NCBI GenBank assembly: GCA_903851415.1
Contig: CAINOE010000213.1
Span: 1-64,000, forward strand
DNA from: an uncultured Rhodopila sp.
GTDB lineage: Bacteria > Pseudomonadota > Alphaproteobacteria > Acetobacterales > Acetobacteraceae
Length of the DNA stretch: 64,000 nucleotides
Direction: 5' to 3'
The notes below the pieces were generated by a model, which was not told where the DNA came from, did no database searches, and saw only the letters and a list, made by a program, of their open reading frames with translations. Below, one piece after another: positions 43,417-51,735 of this stretch (position 1 is its first letter; each line of letters begins with the position of its first letter). Made by a program: the position numbers and the translations under genes.

Positions 43417-44169
43417 TTACGACCGCTTGACCGCCAACGGCCCGGGCGCCTGGCAGGTCGGCATCATCTCCATGCGGTTGATGTTCACGTGCGGCGGCAG
43501 GCCAACCACCCAGGCAGCCGCCTCGGCGATGTCCTCCGCCGTCAGCGGCACCGTCCCGGCATACACCGCATCCGCCCGCTGCTGATCGCCGCCGAAGCGG
43601 TTGACGCTGAACTCCGTGCCGCCGCAAAGCCCCGGCTCCAGGTCCGTCACCCGCACCGAACGCCCCACCAGATCGGCCCGCAGATTGAGGCTGAACTGCG
43701 TGACGAACGCTTTCGACGCGCCATACACGTGGCCGCCAGGATACGGGTAGGACGCCGCCGTGCTGCTGAGGTTGATAATGTGGCCGCGGTTGCGCTCCAC
43801 CATGCCCGGCAGCAGCGCCCGGGTGATGTGGATCAGCCCGGTCACATTCGTCGCGACCATGAGGTCCCAGTCCTCGATATCGGCCTCGAACGCCGGGTCA
43901 AGCCCGAGTGCCAGGCCGGCGTTGTTGATCAGCACATCGACCTCCCGCCAATTCGGCGGCAGGCTGCCGGGCAGCGCGGCAACCGCCCCGGCGTTGGTCA
44001 CGTCGAGCATCAGCGGCAGCAGCGCGTCGCCCAGTTCTTCATGCAACTCCGTCAGCCGGGCGGCACGGCGCCCGGCGGCGATGACGCGGTGCCCGTCGCG
44101 GATGAAGCGGCGCGCCATCGCGGCGCCGAAGCCGGCCGTGGCGCCGGTCACCAGGATTGTCAGGGCCAT
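43417..44169 (-). CDS. SDR-family NADP-dependent oxidoreductase (YdfG-like)
   Basis: 250 aa short-chain dehydrogenase. The cofactor loop TGATAGFGAAMARRF, the Arg in AAGRRAARL favouring NADP, NNAGLALG, the catalytic Ser in NLSSTAASYPYPGG and YGASK, then LEPGLCGGTEFS and the C-terminal PPHVNINRMEMMP match the YdfG/serine 3-dehydrogenase group, which reduces 3-oxo or malonic semialdehyde substrates. It is followed on the same strand by REP repeats and preceded by the LLM oxidoreductase with a 14-bp gap, so these two form an operon. Confidence 0.92.
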   Translation of the reverse strand: MALTILVTGATAGFGAAMARRFIRDGHRVIAAGRRAARLTELHEELGDALLPLMLDVTNAGAVAALPGSLPPNWREVDVLINNAGLALGLDPAFEADIEDWDLMVATNVTGLIHITRALLPGMVERNRGHIINLSSTAASYPYPGGHVYGASKAFVTQFSLNLRADLVGRSVRVTDLEPGLCGGTEFSVNRFGGDQQRADAVYAGTVPLTAEDIAEAAAWVVGLPPHVNINRMEMMPTCQAPGPLAVKRS

Positions 44170-44183
44170 GGCGGTCGAGCCTC

Positions 44184-45113
44184 CTAAGCGAAATGCGGAA
44201 TCACGTCCGACGCCAGCAGTTCATGCGTCTCGGCGTCGTTCTTATACGCGGAGCTGATGAAAAGCTGCACCCCGGCGTCACGGTAGCGGCCCACAAGGTC
44301 GGTCACCTGAGCGACCGTGCCGGCAAAGCCGCGGAAGGGGTCTGGTACGGCCAGGCGCTGCCGCTTCGCCGCCAGCGCCGCCTCGTCGCGCGCCAGCAGC
44401 AGGCCGATGACATTGGTTTTCTCGATCGTCGCGTAGTCGCGCCCTTCGGTCTCGCAATGGCCGCGCAGGACGTCGTATTTGTGCCGCACCTCGTCCGGAT
44501 CGCCGAACACGTTGCAGGCGTCGCCCAGCCGAGCCACCACGCGCAAGGTCAGTTGTTCGCCGCCGCCGGCGATCATCACCGGGGGACGCGGCTTCTGCAC
44601 CGGCTTCGGCTCCAGGATCGCGTCCTCCACATGGAAATACTTGCCGTGGAAGGTGGCGCGCGGCTCCGCCCACATGGTCAGGATCAGGCGCACCGCCTCC
44701 TCCATCTGCCGGATGCGCACGGCGGGGCGTTCCGGAAATTCCCAGCCATACTGGCGGTATTCGGTTTCGAACCAGCCGGCGCCGATGCCGAGGGTCAGGC
44801 GTCCCCGGCTGATCAGGTCAACGCCGGCCGCGATCTTCGCCAGATGCGCCGGGTTGCGATAGGCGACGGAGGACACCAGCGTGGCCAGCCGGATACGGGT
44901 CGTGACCGCGGCGAGGGCCGTCAACGCGGTCCAGCCCTCGATGAAGGGTTCGTCCGCGGCGCCCACCGGCGGGATCTGGATCAGGTGGTCCATGACCGAG
45001 AACCAGGTGAAGCCGTGCGTTTCCGCCCATTGCGCCTTGGCCTTGACGCCCTCGAAAGCATCCGCCGGATCGTCGCCGAACAGCCAGGACGGGTTGTGGA
45101 TACCGAACTTCAC
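44184..45113 (-). CDS. LLM-class (F420/FMN-dependent) oxidoreductase
   Basis: 309 aa bacterial luciferase-like TIM barrel. Recognisable parts are the N-terminal MKFGIHNPSWLFGD, the core ARLGDACNVFGDPDEVRHKYDVL and GRLTLGIGAGWFETEYRQYGW, which forms the flavin or F420 pocket in this family, plus PPVMIAGGGEQLTLRVVAR. The last two are characteristic of 'TIGR03560-like' LLM enzymes. Cofactor (FMN or F420) and substrate cannot be told from sequence. It forms an operon with the SDR gene. Confidence 0.9.
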   Translation of the reverse strand: MKFGIHNPSWLFGDDPADAFEGVKAKAQWAETHGFTWFSVMDHLIQIPPVGAADEPFIEGWTALTALAAVTTRIRLATLVSSVAYRNPAHLAKIAAGVDLISRGRLTLGIGAGWFETEYRQYGWEFPERPAVRIRQMEEAVRLILTMWAEPRATFHGKYFHVEDAILEPKPVQKPRPPVMIAGGGEQLTLRVVARLGDACNVFGDPDEVRHKYDVLRGHCETEGRDYATIEKTNVIGLLLARDEAALAAKRQRLAVPDPFRGFAGTVAQVTDLVGRYRDAGVQLFISSAYKNDAETHELLASDVIPHFA

Positions 45114-45225
45114 GGGCGTCTCCTGTGGTCTGCCTGATCACACGCTCACATCATCGCCCCCGCGGGACAAGCCCTGCCGGAGTTGCAAATGGCCAGCTCC
45201 GTGGCTGGATGAGGGAAGCAAAGCT

Positions 45226-45425
45226 GTTACACGGATTCTCACGGATTAAGGGCACGGATTTCGCAGATTGCGGTTGGCTGCCATCCTGCCCCTGCGCCGG
45301 ACGACCACCGGCGCACCGGCGATTGAGCCTGGCCGAAATTCAGCAGCCGCCACAGCCCGTTATGCTGCGGCCCGGCCCCGATTTCGGGGTAATCCGTGCC
45401 CTTAATCCGTGAGAATCCGTGTAAC
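45226..45425. repeat. 200-bp element bounded by perfect 35-bp inverted repeats
   Basis: GTTACACGGATTCTCACGGA plus TTAAGGGCACGGATT at 45226-45260 is exactly complementary to 45391-45425. The 130-bp interior has no gene. The arms also contain three spaced copies of (A/C)ACGGATT. A second element with the same ends but unrelated interior lies at 51351-51534. It separates the LLM gene (whose promoter region it adjoins) from the DUF2478 gene. Confidence 0.85.
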
Positions 45426-45481
45426 ATCTTTCTTTCTGCATACCGGAACGGAACCGGCGGCGCACGCTATCGCCGTAGCCG

Positions 45482-46054
45482 TCACGCCACAACGGCGGGG
45501 CTTCGGCCGCGTTCCGCCAGCCTCGGGAACAGCGCCTCCGCCCAGGCCTCGATCGCGCGGGCCGAAGCGGGCAGGCGGGTGGCCGGACCGCCGAGGAATT
45601 CTTCCAGCGCCGGCAGCAGCGAAACCCGGATCGGTATCAGCACCGCCAGTCCCGAGCAGATCGCATCGGCGATTTCCGGGCGCAGTCCGCGGCCCTCGGC
45701 CTCCACGCCGCCGAACCGGTTGACGACGAGCAGCTCGGCGCCCGACCCGGCGGCGATCCCCAGCAGGTAGGCCGCCCGCGCCAGCGCGCCGGTATCGAAG
45801 GTGCAGGCGATGGCGCCCGGCCCGCGCGGCTGGTCCAGGCGGATGACCTGCCCGCTGCCGATGTCCTCGACCCACATCGCCTGCTTGCCGCCGGGCACGG
45901 CATCGCCGAAGTGCTGCAGCAGGCCGGCCACCGCAATGCCCCGCGCACGGAGGCAACAGACCGCCTCCGACACCGCCGCGTCGAGGCCGTCGGACGAGTC
46001 GTAGGGCAGCACGCCAACCCTGGCCGCAATGTCGCTCGTGTCGGTTGGCCGCAT
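45482..46054 (-). CDS. DUF2478 domain protein
   Basis: 190 aa from the ATG at 46054 (the longer frame to 46261 runs over the promoter region of the divergent gene). VGVLPYDSSDGLDAAVSEAV, GIAVAGLLQHFG, ACTFDTGALARAAYLLGIAAGSGAELLVVNRFGGVEAEGRGLRPEIADAI and VLIPIRVSLLPALEEFLGG match DUF2478, a P-loop-fold family often encoded with molybdate or nickel transport genes. No such genes are next to it here. Function unknown. Confidence 0.85.
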   Translation of the reverse strand: MRPTDTSDIAARVGVLPYDSSDGLDAAVSEAVCCLRARGIAVAGLLQHFGDAVPGGKQAMWVEDIGSGQVIRLDQPRGPGAIACTFDTGALARAAYLLGIAAGSGAELLVVNRFGGVEAEGRGLRPEIADAICSGLAVLIPIRVSLLPALEEFLGGPATRLPASARAIEAWAEALFPRLAERGRSPAVVA

Positions 46055-46237
46055 CGCCTCGGGCCCCTTTTGCGCGGCGCCGGGCGGCGCGCGATCCGGC
46101 GGATATCTATGCAAACGCCCGCGCGATGCCAAGCGCGGTGTCGCCGGGTGCAGGTTGACACCCGGGATTTCCCCGCAATACTGCTTGGCTGTATACGTCC
46201 AAATACAACGACGCCGCGCCGAACACCAAGAAACGGG

Positions 46238-47236
46238 ATGGAAACAATGCGCGCTTTTCACCGAGCACTTCGATCGTCCGTCTTTATCTCAGCGCTTGCC
46301 GGCCTCTGCTCCGCCGCTGCGGCGGCACCGCCCGCGACTGTTACCGTGCCGGGCACAACCGACTTTCCCGAGAGCATGACAGCCTCGGCCGACGGCACGC
46401 TGTATTTCAGCAGCATGGCCGGCGGCCGCATTTTCCGCGCCCCGCCCGGCGCGGCCGAGGCGTCCGACTGGATCAGGCAGGGCGCCGGCGGGTTGTCCTC
46501 CGCGCTGGGGGTGCTGGCTGACGACAAGTCGAACACCCTGTTTGTCTGCTCGAACGATATGAGCTTTGCGGGCCTCGCCATCCCGACCGGCAACAAGCCG
46601 ACCTCCCTGAAGATTTTCGATTTGAAGACCGGGGCGGCGAAGGACAGCGTCGCGCTGCCGTCCGCGGCGCTGCTAGGGCAATCGCCGCTGTGCAACGATA
46701 TCGCCGTGGCGGCGGACGGCACCGCCTATGTGACCGACTCGCTGGGCGGCCGCATCCTGCGCCTCAAGCCGGGCGCCAGGGAGTTCGAGGTCTGGGCGCA
46801 TGACGCGCGCTGGGACGTCAAGGGACCCCAGCTCGACGGCATCGCCGTGCTGCCGGACGGGGCGGTCTACGCCAACATCTTCCAGGGCAACGGGTTGTAC
46901 CGCGTCGCGGTGAACGCCGACGGCAGCGCCGGCACGGTCACCCGGTTGCAAACCTCGCGCCCGCTGTTCCATTCCGACGGGCTGCGCGCCTTCGGTCCGA
47001 ACCGGCTGCTGATGGTGGAGGGGGAGACGAAAGGCACCCTCGACCTGATCACGGTCAGCGGCGACAGCGCCAACATCGACACCGTCAAGGCCGGGTTCGA
47101 GGGGCCCGTGTCGCTCGCGCAGGTGGGCGACACGGTCTATGTCCTGGATGTGCCGCTGAAATACCTGTTCGATCCGGATTTCAGGAAGCGGTCTCCGCCG
47201 CCGTTCCGTGCCGAGGCGGTTAAATTACCGCAATAG
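46238..47236 (+). CDS. Exported SMP-30/gluconolactonase-like beta-propeller protein
   Basis: About 332 aa from the ATG at 46238; the second ATG at 46247 is nearly as good. The signal peptide SSVFISALAGLCSAAAAA is followed by propeller-like repeats: DFPESMTASADGTLYFSSMAGGRIFR, NDIAVAADGTAYVTDSLGGRILRL, LDGIAVLPDGAVYANIFQGNGLYR, SDGLRAFGPNRLLMVEGE. These are SMP-30-type motifs with metal-binding Glu and Asn in the expected spots. Whether it is a lactonase is unclear. It is divergent from DUF2478. Confidence 0.85.
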   Translation: METMRAFHRALRSSVFISALAGLCSAAAAAPPATVTVPGTTDFPESMTASADGTLYFSSMAGGRIFRAPPGAAEASDWIRQGAGGLSSALGVLADDKSNTLFVCSNDMSFAGLAIPTGNKPTSLKIFDLKTGAAKDSVALPSAALLGQSPLCNDIAVAADGTAYVTDSLGGRILRLKPGAREFEVWAHDARWDVKGPQLDGIAVLPDGAVYANIFQGNGLYRVAVNADGSAGTVTRLQTSRPLFHSDGLRAFGPNRLLMVEGETKGTLDLITVSGDSANIDTVKAGFEGPVSLAQVGDTVYVLDVPLKYLFDPDFRKRSPPPFRAEAVKLPQ

Positions 47237-47324
47237 AGCTTTGACACGCCGCGCCCGGTCACCAGATCGTCCGGGTAGCCACGCCTGTGGGCAGTCGTGG
47301 CACGATCACGCGGGAGGTTGAACC

Positions 47325-48038
47325 ATGTCCGTACGCTCGATCACAGTTTCCGGTGCCGCTCTGCTGGCGGGGCTGGGATTGGCCGTCTGGTTCCTGCCCG
47401 CCCCGGCCGGCGGGGCCGAGCGGGCACTGCCGGCGCCGGCTTTGGACCCGGCCCCCGCTGCGGCCGGTCCGCAGACCGCTGTGTTTGCCGGCGGCTGCTT
47501 TTGGGGCGTCCAGGGCGTGTTCGAGCATGTCAAGGGCGTGACCCGCGCTGTGTCGGGCTACGCCGGCGGGCATGTCGTTGATCCCGGGTATGAAGAGGTG
47601 AGTTCGGGGGCGACGGGGCATGCGGAGTCGGTCAGCGTGACCTTCGATCCGTCCCGCGTCAGCTATGGCACGCTGCTGCGGATTTTCTTCTCCGTAGCGC
47701 TCGACCCGACCCAAAAAGATCGGCAGGGGCCGGATTGGGGCACGCAATACCGCTCGGAGCTGTTCGTGACCGGGCCGGAGCAGGAGCGGGTGGCGAAGGC
47801 GTATATCGCCCAGCTTGAGGCGGCGCATGCGTTCAGCAAGCCGATAGTGACGCGGGTTGATGCGGCGGGTCCGTTCTATCCGGCGGAGGCGTATCATCAG
47901 GATTACCTGACCTTGCATCCGGATGCGCCGTATATCGCGATCAACGACATGCCGAAGGTGCAGGCGCTGCGGACGCTGTTCCCGGAGAACTGGCAGGCGC
48001 AGCCGGTGACGGTGGGGAAGGCGGTGGCGGCAGAGTAG
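47325..48038 (+). CDS. msrA: Peptide-methionine (S)-S-oxide reductase with export signal
   Basis: 237 aa. The N-terminal ~48 residues (LLAGLGLAVWFLPAPAGGA) form a membrane signal, so it should repair oxidised methionine in periplasmic proteins. The catalytic GGCFWGVQGVFEH has Cys58; SGYAGGHVVDPGYEEVSSGATGHAESVSVTFDP, RQGPDWGTQYRSELF and FYPAEAYHQDYL complete the MsrA fold. No msrB is next to it. It follows the SMP-30-like gene by 88 bp on the same strand. Confidence 0.95.
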   Translation: MSVRSITVSGAALLAGLGLAVWFLPAPAGGAERALPAPALDPAPAAAGPQTAVFAGGCFWGVQGVFEHVKGVTRAVSGYAGGHVVDPGYEEVSSGATGHAESVSVTFDPSRVSYGTLLRIFFSVALDPTQKDRQGPDWGTQYRSELFVTGPEQERVAKAYIAQLEAAHAFSKPIVTRVDAAGPFYPAEAYHQDYLTLHPDAPYIAINDMPKVQALRTLFPENWQAQPVTVGKAVAAE

Positions 48039-48101
48039 GGTTTGCCGCGGGGCGGCCCGGGCAGGGTGCATCGGATTGCCTCATGTGATAGGAACGTCGC
48101 C

Positions 48102-48668
48102 ATGAGCCAAGCGCTGAGCCGGCCTTTGCTGACCGTCGATGAATTCCACGACTGGGAACCGCCACCCGGACTGGAAGATCGCCGCTGGGAACTCGTGGAC
48201 GGCGAGCCGGTCTGCATGGCGCCTCCCGGTGTCAACCACGGCGCCATCCAGAGCCAGGTGGGCATGCTGCTCGGCCTGCACCTGCGGACCCATCGTCCGT
48301 CGTGCAGAATTATCGTGACGCCCGGTGTCATTCCCGGCCTCCGATCCCGCGTCAACCAGCGCGTGCCGGATCTGGGCGTCTCCTGCGGGCCGTTTGTTGA
48401 CTCGCGGTCATTGCCCGATCCGGTGCTGCTGGTCGAAATCCTCTCGCCGTCGAACGAGGCGAAGACCCGCGCGAATGCCTGGGCCTATGCCACCATCCCG
48501 AGCGTGCAGGAGGTGCTGATCCTCTCAAGCACCGCCGTCCGGGCGGAGATCCTGCGTCAGGGCGACGAGACCCCGGCGATCGCCCGCGGGAAAGAAACGC
48601 TGCGCCTGGAAAGCATCGGCTACGAGGGTTGTTTGGACGAGTTCTACGCGACGACTGATCTGACCTGA
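48102..48668 (+). CDS. Uma2-family (DUF820) putative endonuclease
   Basis: 188 aa from the ATG at 48102. The PD-(D/E)xK-like core is visible: LLTVDEFHDW near the start, RRWELVDGEPVCMAPP, NHGAIQSQVG, RVPDLGVSCG (the acidic residue) and LLVEILSPSNEAKTR (the E-x-K-type site), then AYATIPSVQEVLIL. These proteins spread widely as multi-copy paralogues; their substrate and role are not known. Confidence 0.88.
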   Translation: MSQALSRPLLTVDEFHDWEPPPGLEDRRWELVDGEPVCMAPPGVNHGAIQSQVGMLLGLHLRTHRPSCRIIVTPGVIPGLRSRVNQRVPDLGVSCGPFVDSRSLPDPVLLVEILSPSNEAKTRANAWAYATIPSVQEVLILSSTAVRAEILRQGDETPAIARGKETLRLESIGYEGCLDEFYATTDLT

Positions 48669-48704
48669 CATTTCGCGTTGCCCCGCGTGACGCCGCGCCC
48701 CCAT

Positions 48705-48783
48705 CGTCATGGCCCGGCTTGTCCGGGCCACCCATCGCCGCACGTGCTGGAACAGGTGGCGCGGACAAGCCGGGCCATGACGG
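48705..48783. repeat. REP-like double hairpin
   Basis: CGTCATGGCCCGGCTTGTCC plus GGGCCACCCATCGCCGCACG, then GCTGGAACAGGTGGCGCGGA and CAAGCCGGGCCATGACGG. It is nearly the same as 43190-43265. It lies between the convergent Uma2 and DUF29 genes, where it could end both transcripts. Confidence 0.8.
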
Positions 48784-48829
48784 TTTTCGCAACACCGCCC
48801 CGTAAAGCGGTAGTTTCATGGGCGTCGCC

Positions 48830-49294
48830 CTAGGCGGGCTCATCCGGCAACCACGGACCCAGAACCTGGTCCTCCGTGAACGTCAGGCCCTCGATCGGCA
48901 CCTTCGGCTGCTCATCATATAAAGCCAGCATCGTCGCGACGTCCCGCTGCGCATCCGGCGTTTCATCCGCGATCATCGCAGCAACCTCCCGCCGCAGGCT
49001 CGGGCTGCTCTTCAGAAGTCTGCGGATGCTGCTTCGCGCGTGCAATACCGCGGCTTTCCAGCCCTTCCGGGGATCAATCGCCGGTGATGCCTGCAGCTTG
49101 ATCAAATGCTCCAGCACGGTGCCGATGTGGCTGCGCAGCGCCAGGCGCTCGGAGTTCCCCACGCTCTCGATCTCCTCGGCGATATGGGGCCAGTCCAGTT
49201 CGCTGTCGTTCACCAGTTCGCCCGCCGCCCACCGCCTCAGCAGTCCGGTCTGCCGATCGGCCCACATCACGATGTCTGCGTCGTATTCGCTCAT
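48830..49294 (-). CDS. DUF29 domain protein
   Basis: 154 aa. MSEYDADIVMWADRQTGLLRRWAAGELVNDSELDWPHIAEEIESVGNSE is cut here into the familiar parts: YDADIVMWADRQTGLLR, LDWPHIAEEIESVGNSER, LRSHIGTVLEHLIKLQ and WKAAVLHARSSIRRLL. These are the signature of DUF29, an all-helical family of unknown function that is multi-copy in cyanobacteria and alphaproteobacteria. It starts 9 bp after the purS stop on the same strand, where purQ would normally be expected. Confidence 0.88.
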   Translation of the reverse strand: MSEYDADIVMWADRQTGLLRRWAAGELVNDSELDWPHIAEEIESVGNSERLALRSHIGTVLEHLIKLQASPAIDPRKGWKAAVLHARSSIRRLLKSSPSLRREVAAMIADETPDAQRDVATMLALYDEQPKVPIEGLTFTEDQVLGPWLPDEPA

Positions 49295-49303
49295 GGCAAC
49301 GCG

Positions 49304-49546
49304 CTAACCCCCTACCTCCACCCGGAAGCTCTCGATCACCGTGTTGGCCAGCAGCTTGCGGGCCATCTCCTCAGCCGCCGCCCGCGCCTTCGCCGGGTCG
49401 GTTTCCGCCAGCTCGATCTCGATCACCTTCCCGGCCCGCACATCGCCCACGCCGGCAAACCCCAGCGTCCCCAACGCATGCGCGATGGCTTTCCCCTGAG
49501 GGTCGAGCACGCCGGTCTTCAGCATCACCGTCACAATCGCCTTCAC
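49304..49546 (-). CDS. purS: Phosphoribosylformylglycinamidine synthase subunit PurS
   Basis: 80 aa from a GTG at 49546 that overlaps the purC stop (GTGA). PurS bridges PurL and PurQ in the fourth step of purine synthesis. KAIVTVMLKTGVLDPQGKAI, HALGTLGFAGVGDVRAGKVIEIEL and the end ANTVIESFRVEV are standard for the family. purQ and purL, which usually follow in alphaproteobacteria, are absent here; the DUF29 gene follows instead. Confidence 0.95.
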   Translation of the reverse strand: MKAIVTVMLKTGVLDPQGKAIAHALGTLGFAGVGDVRAGKVIEIELAETDPAKARAAAEEMARKLLANTVIESFRVEVGG

Positions 49547-50307
49547 TGCATCATCTCCGGACCCTTGAGGTCGCGCGTGCCGGCTTCCGGGAGGATTCCC
49601 AGGCGGCGGGCGACTTCCTGATAGCCTTCCTCCACCTTGCCGAGGTCGCGGCGAAAGCGGTCCTTGTCCATCTTCTCGTTCGTCTTGCTGTCCCACAGGC
49701 GGCAATTGTCCGGGCTGATCTCGTCGGCCAGGATGATCCGCATCTCCTCGTTTTCCCACAGCCGGCCGAATTCCAGCTTGAAATCGACCAGGGTGATGCC
49801 GACGCCGAGCAGCAATCCCGACAGAAAATCATTTATTCTCAACGTCAACGCCACAATATCATCCAGATCGGCCGTGTTCGCCCAGCCGAAGCAGGTGATA
49901 TGCTCCTCCGACACCATCGGGTCGTTCAGGGCGTCATTCTTATAATAGTACTCGATGATCGAGCGGGGCAGGCGGGTGCCCTCGGCAATCCCGAGGCGGG
50001 TGGACAGGCTGCCGGCGGCGACGTTGCGAACAACGACCTCCAGCGGGATGATCTCCACCTCGCGTATGAGCTGCTCGCGCATGTTCAGGCGGCGGACGAA
50101 ATGCGTCGGCACGCCGATATCCTGCAGCCGCAGCATCAGGTACTCGCTGATCCGGTTGTTGAGCACGCCCTTGCCGGTGATGATCCCCTTCTTGGCGCCG
50201 TTGCCGGCGGTGGCGTCGTCCTTGAAATACTGCACGAGGGTGCCCGGTTCAGGACCTTCGAACAGGATCTTGGCTTTGCCCTCATAGAGCTGTCGGCGGC
50301 GGGCCAT
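49543..50307 (-). CDS. purC: Phosphoribosylaminoimidazole-succinocarboxamide synthase
   Basis: 254 aa SAICAR synthetase joining CAIR and aspartate with ATP in purine synthesis. MARRRQLYEGKAKILF, FKDDATAGNGAKK, GVLNNRISEYLM, EVVVRNVAAGSLSTRLG, LPRSIIEYYYKNDALNDPMVSEEH, LVDFKLEFGR and ADEISPDNCRLWD are the family motifs in order. Length normal. It is followed by purS with a four-base overlap. The upstream gap of ~80 bp to the NRDE gene may hold the promoter. Confidence 0.97.
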   Translation of the reverse strand: MARRRQLYEGKAKILFEGPEPGTLVQYFKDDATAGNGAKKGIITGKGVLNNRISEYLMLRLQDIGVPTHFVRRLNMREQLIREVEIIPLEVVVRNVAAGSLSTRLGIAEGTRLPRSIIEYYYKNDALNDPMVSEEHITCFGWANTADLDDIVALTLRINDFLSGLLLGVGITLVDFKLEFGRLWENEEMRIILADEISPDNCRLWDSKTNEKMDKDRFRRDLGKVEEGYQEVARRLGILPEAGTRDLKGPEMMQ

Positions 50308-50387
50308 CGCGGAATCCCTTTGTGGTCACCGCAACTGGCGGCGCGGGGGGTATAGCAGCGGCATCCCTGCTGCAAAAGGGCGGGATG

Positions 50388-51101
50388 CTACCGGATCGTA
50401 ACCGGCCGGAACGCTGCCTCATGCGGCGGGCCGCCGGCAAACAGCCATATGGGCGCTTCGCCCGGACGAAGCACGACAAAACACGAGCAGACGGTGCCGA
50501 AGCCGTCCTGCGGCACGACATTCATCTGCTCCGCCGGCTCGCCCCGCCGATCGGCCAGGATGTCATGCCAGGGCTGCCAGTCGGCGGGGCCGAGGGGTTC
50601 GGCGGCGGCGAACCGCGGCAGGTGGCGGGCGGTGCGCGGGCTGGCCGGGTCGTTCGGATCGTGCGCGGTGATCATCGAGACGCCCGGGGGCAGGGGTTCG
50701 GCTGTCGGGTGCCCGTGTCCGAGGCCGCGGACGAACCAGGCGCCCGCGCCATCGGCCAGCACCATGTTGAAATCGCGCCAGGCGCCGGCATCCAGACGGG
50801 TCATCGCCTCGGCCGCCGCGGCGGCGTCCGGCTGCTCGAGCGCCATCAGGGGGAGTTCCCCGCGGCTGCGCTTGCCGGCGGCGGGTCCGAGCGTGCCGGG
50901 CCGGTTCAGCACCGCGGCGACAACGCCGTGCCGGTTGAGGCCCATCCAGGTGCCTCCGGCGCTGCGGTCGCGTCCGGCGACGACGCCGGGGCGGTCGGGC
51001 CACCAGGCGGCGGGCGGGTCCCAGGGGCGGTCGATCCGCTCATCGCGGTTGGCGGCCAGCAGGATGCGGTCGGGGCGGACCAGGACGACGACGGTGCACA
51101 C
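50388..51101 (-). CDS. NRDE (TANGO2-like) family protein
   Basis: 237 aa from the GTG at 51101, chosen because family members begin MCTV; the frame runs on to 51380 through a repeat element. CTVVVLVRPDRILLAANRDERIDRPWDPPAAWW contains the eponymous N-R-D-E, followed by VVAGRDRSAGGTWMGLNRHGVVAAVLNRP and the late CSCFVVL. These are cytoplasmic proteins with an Ntn-hydrolase-like fold; human TANGO2 has a role in lipid or haem handling, but the bacterial role is not settled. Confidence 0.9.
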   Translation of the reverse strand: MCTVVVLVRPDRILLAANRDERIDRPWDPPAAWWPDRPGVVAGRDRSAGGTWMGLNRHGVVAAVLNRPGTLGPAAGKRSRGELPLMALEQPDAAAAAEAMTRLDAGAWRDFNMVLADGAGAWFVRGLGHGHPTAEPLPPGVSMITAHDPNDPASPRTARHLPRFAAAEPLGPADWQPWHDILADRRGEPAEQMNVVPQDGFGTVCSCFVVLRPGEAPIWLFAGGPPHEAAFRPVTIR

Positions 51102-51350
51102 GGGGGGAAGATGGCGGGCGGTGGCCGGGTTGGCTATCCCCCGGGCGCTATGTCCTGTCGGTGCGGATCGGTTTTCCAGGGTCCGCAGGGGCGCGCCATG
51201 GCCATGGGGCGAGTCCGCAACGCCGGTGCTGTGCACTCCTCGGCCGGTCACCGCGTTGTTGCTGCGAAATCTGCCGTTTGGGCGGCGTGCTTCGCTCGTG
51301 GCGCATTCCGCCACCGCTTCGAGGCGGCCGGTCGCGCGAGAAAGCAGGAT

Positions 51351-51534
51351 GTGACACGGATTTTCACCGATTAAGGGCACGGATTACCCCTTGATCGGAT
51401 GACGGGCCCGGCATCCCGGCGACCTGTTCGGCCGTGGGGCGTTGCCCGCTCACGGCTGCCATGGCAGAGATCAGTGGATCAAGCGGTTTTCTCTTGTGTA
51501 ATCGGTGCCCTTAATCCGTGGAAATCCGTGTAAC
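51351..51534. repeat. 184-bp element with imperfect 36-bp inverted repeats
   Basis: The left arm GTGACACGGATTTTCACCGA plus TTAAGGGCACGGATTA (51351-51386) pairs with 51499-51534 with a few mismatches. Arms are the same as in 45226-45425, while the interior differs. It lies upstream of the NRDE gene, where it extends that open frame artificially. Confidence 0.8.
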
Positions 51535-51735
51535 AACTTTTCTTTCCTTACCCGCGCAGGGAATTGGCAGTTTGGCACCATTTTCATCCTATCCCACCGG
51601 CGAATTCCGTTATCGAAGCCTCCATTAATTAAAGTAAACGGAATGCCGCCGGCCGGAGTCGGCATGACGGGGCCCGCGCAACCCGGGAGTTACAGCGGTC
51701 GCAGATCGTTACTGCAAACCGCCTGTTTGTCACTG
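51535..51735. other. Gene-free interval downstream of glutathione reductase
   Basis: No gene. An AT-richer patch around 51590-51640 is followed by GAATGCCGCCGGCCGGAGTC and GGCATGACGGGG, which resembles one arm of the MITE-like element at 571-746, perhaps a decayed half copy. Confidence 0.4.

Noticed and set aside
51102..51380. N-terminal extension of the NRDE protein
   Set aside because: It runs into an inverted-repeat element; the family begins with MCTV at 51101.
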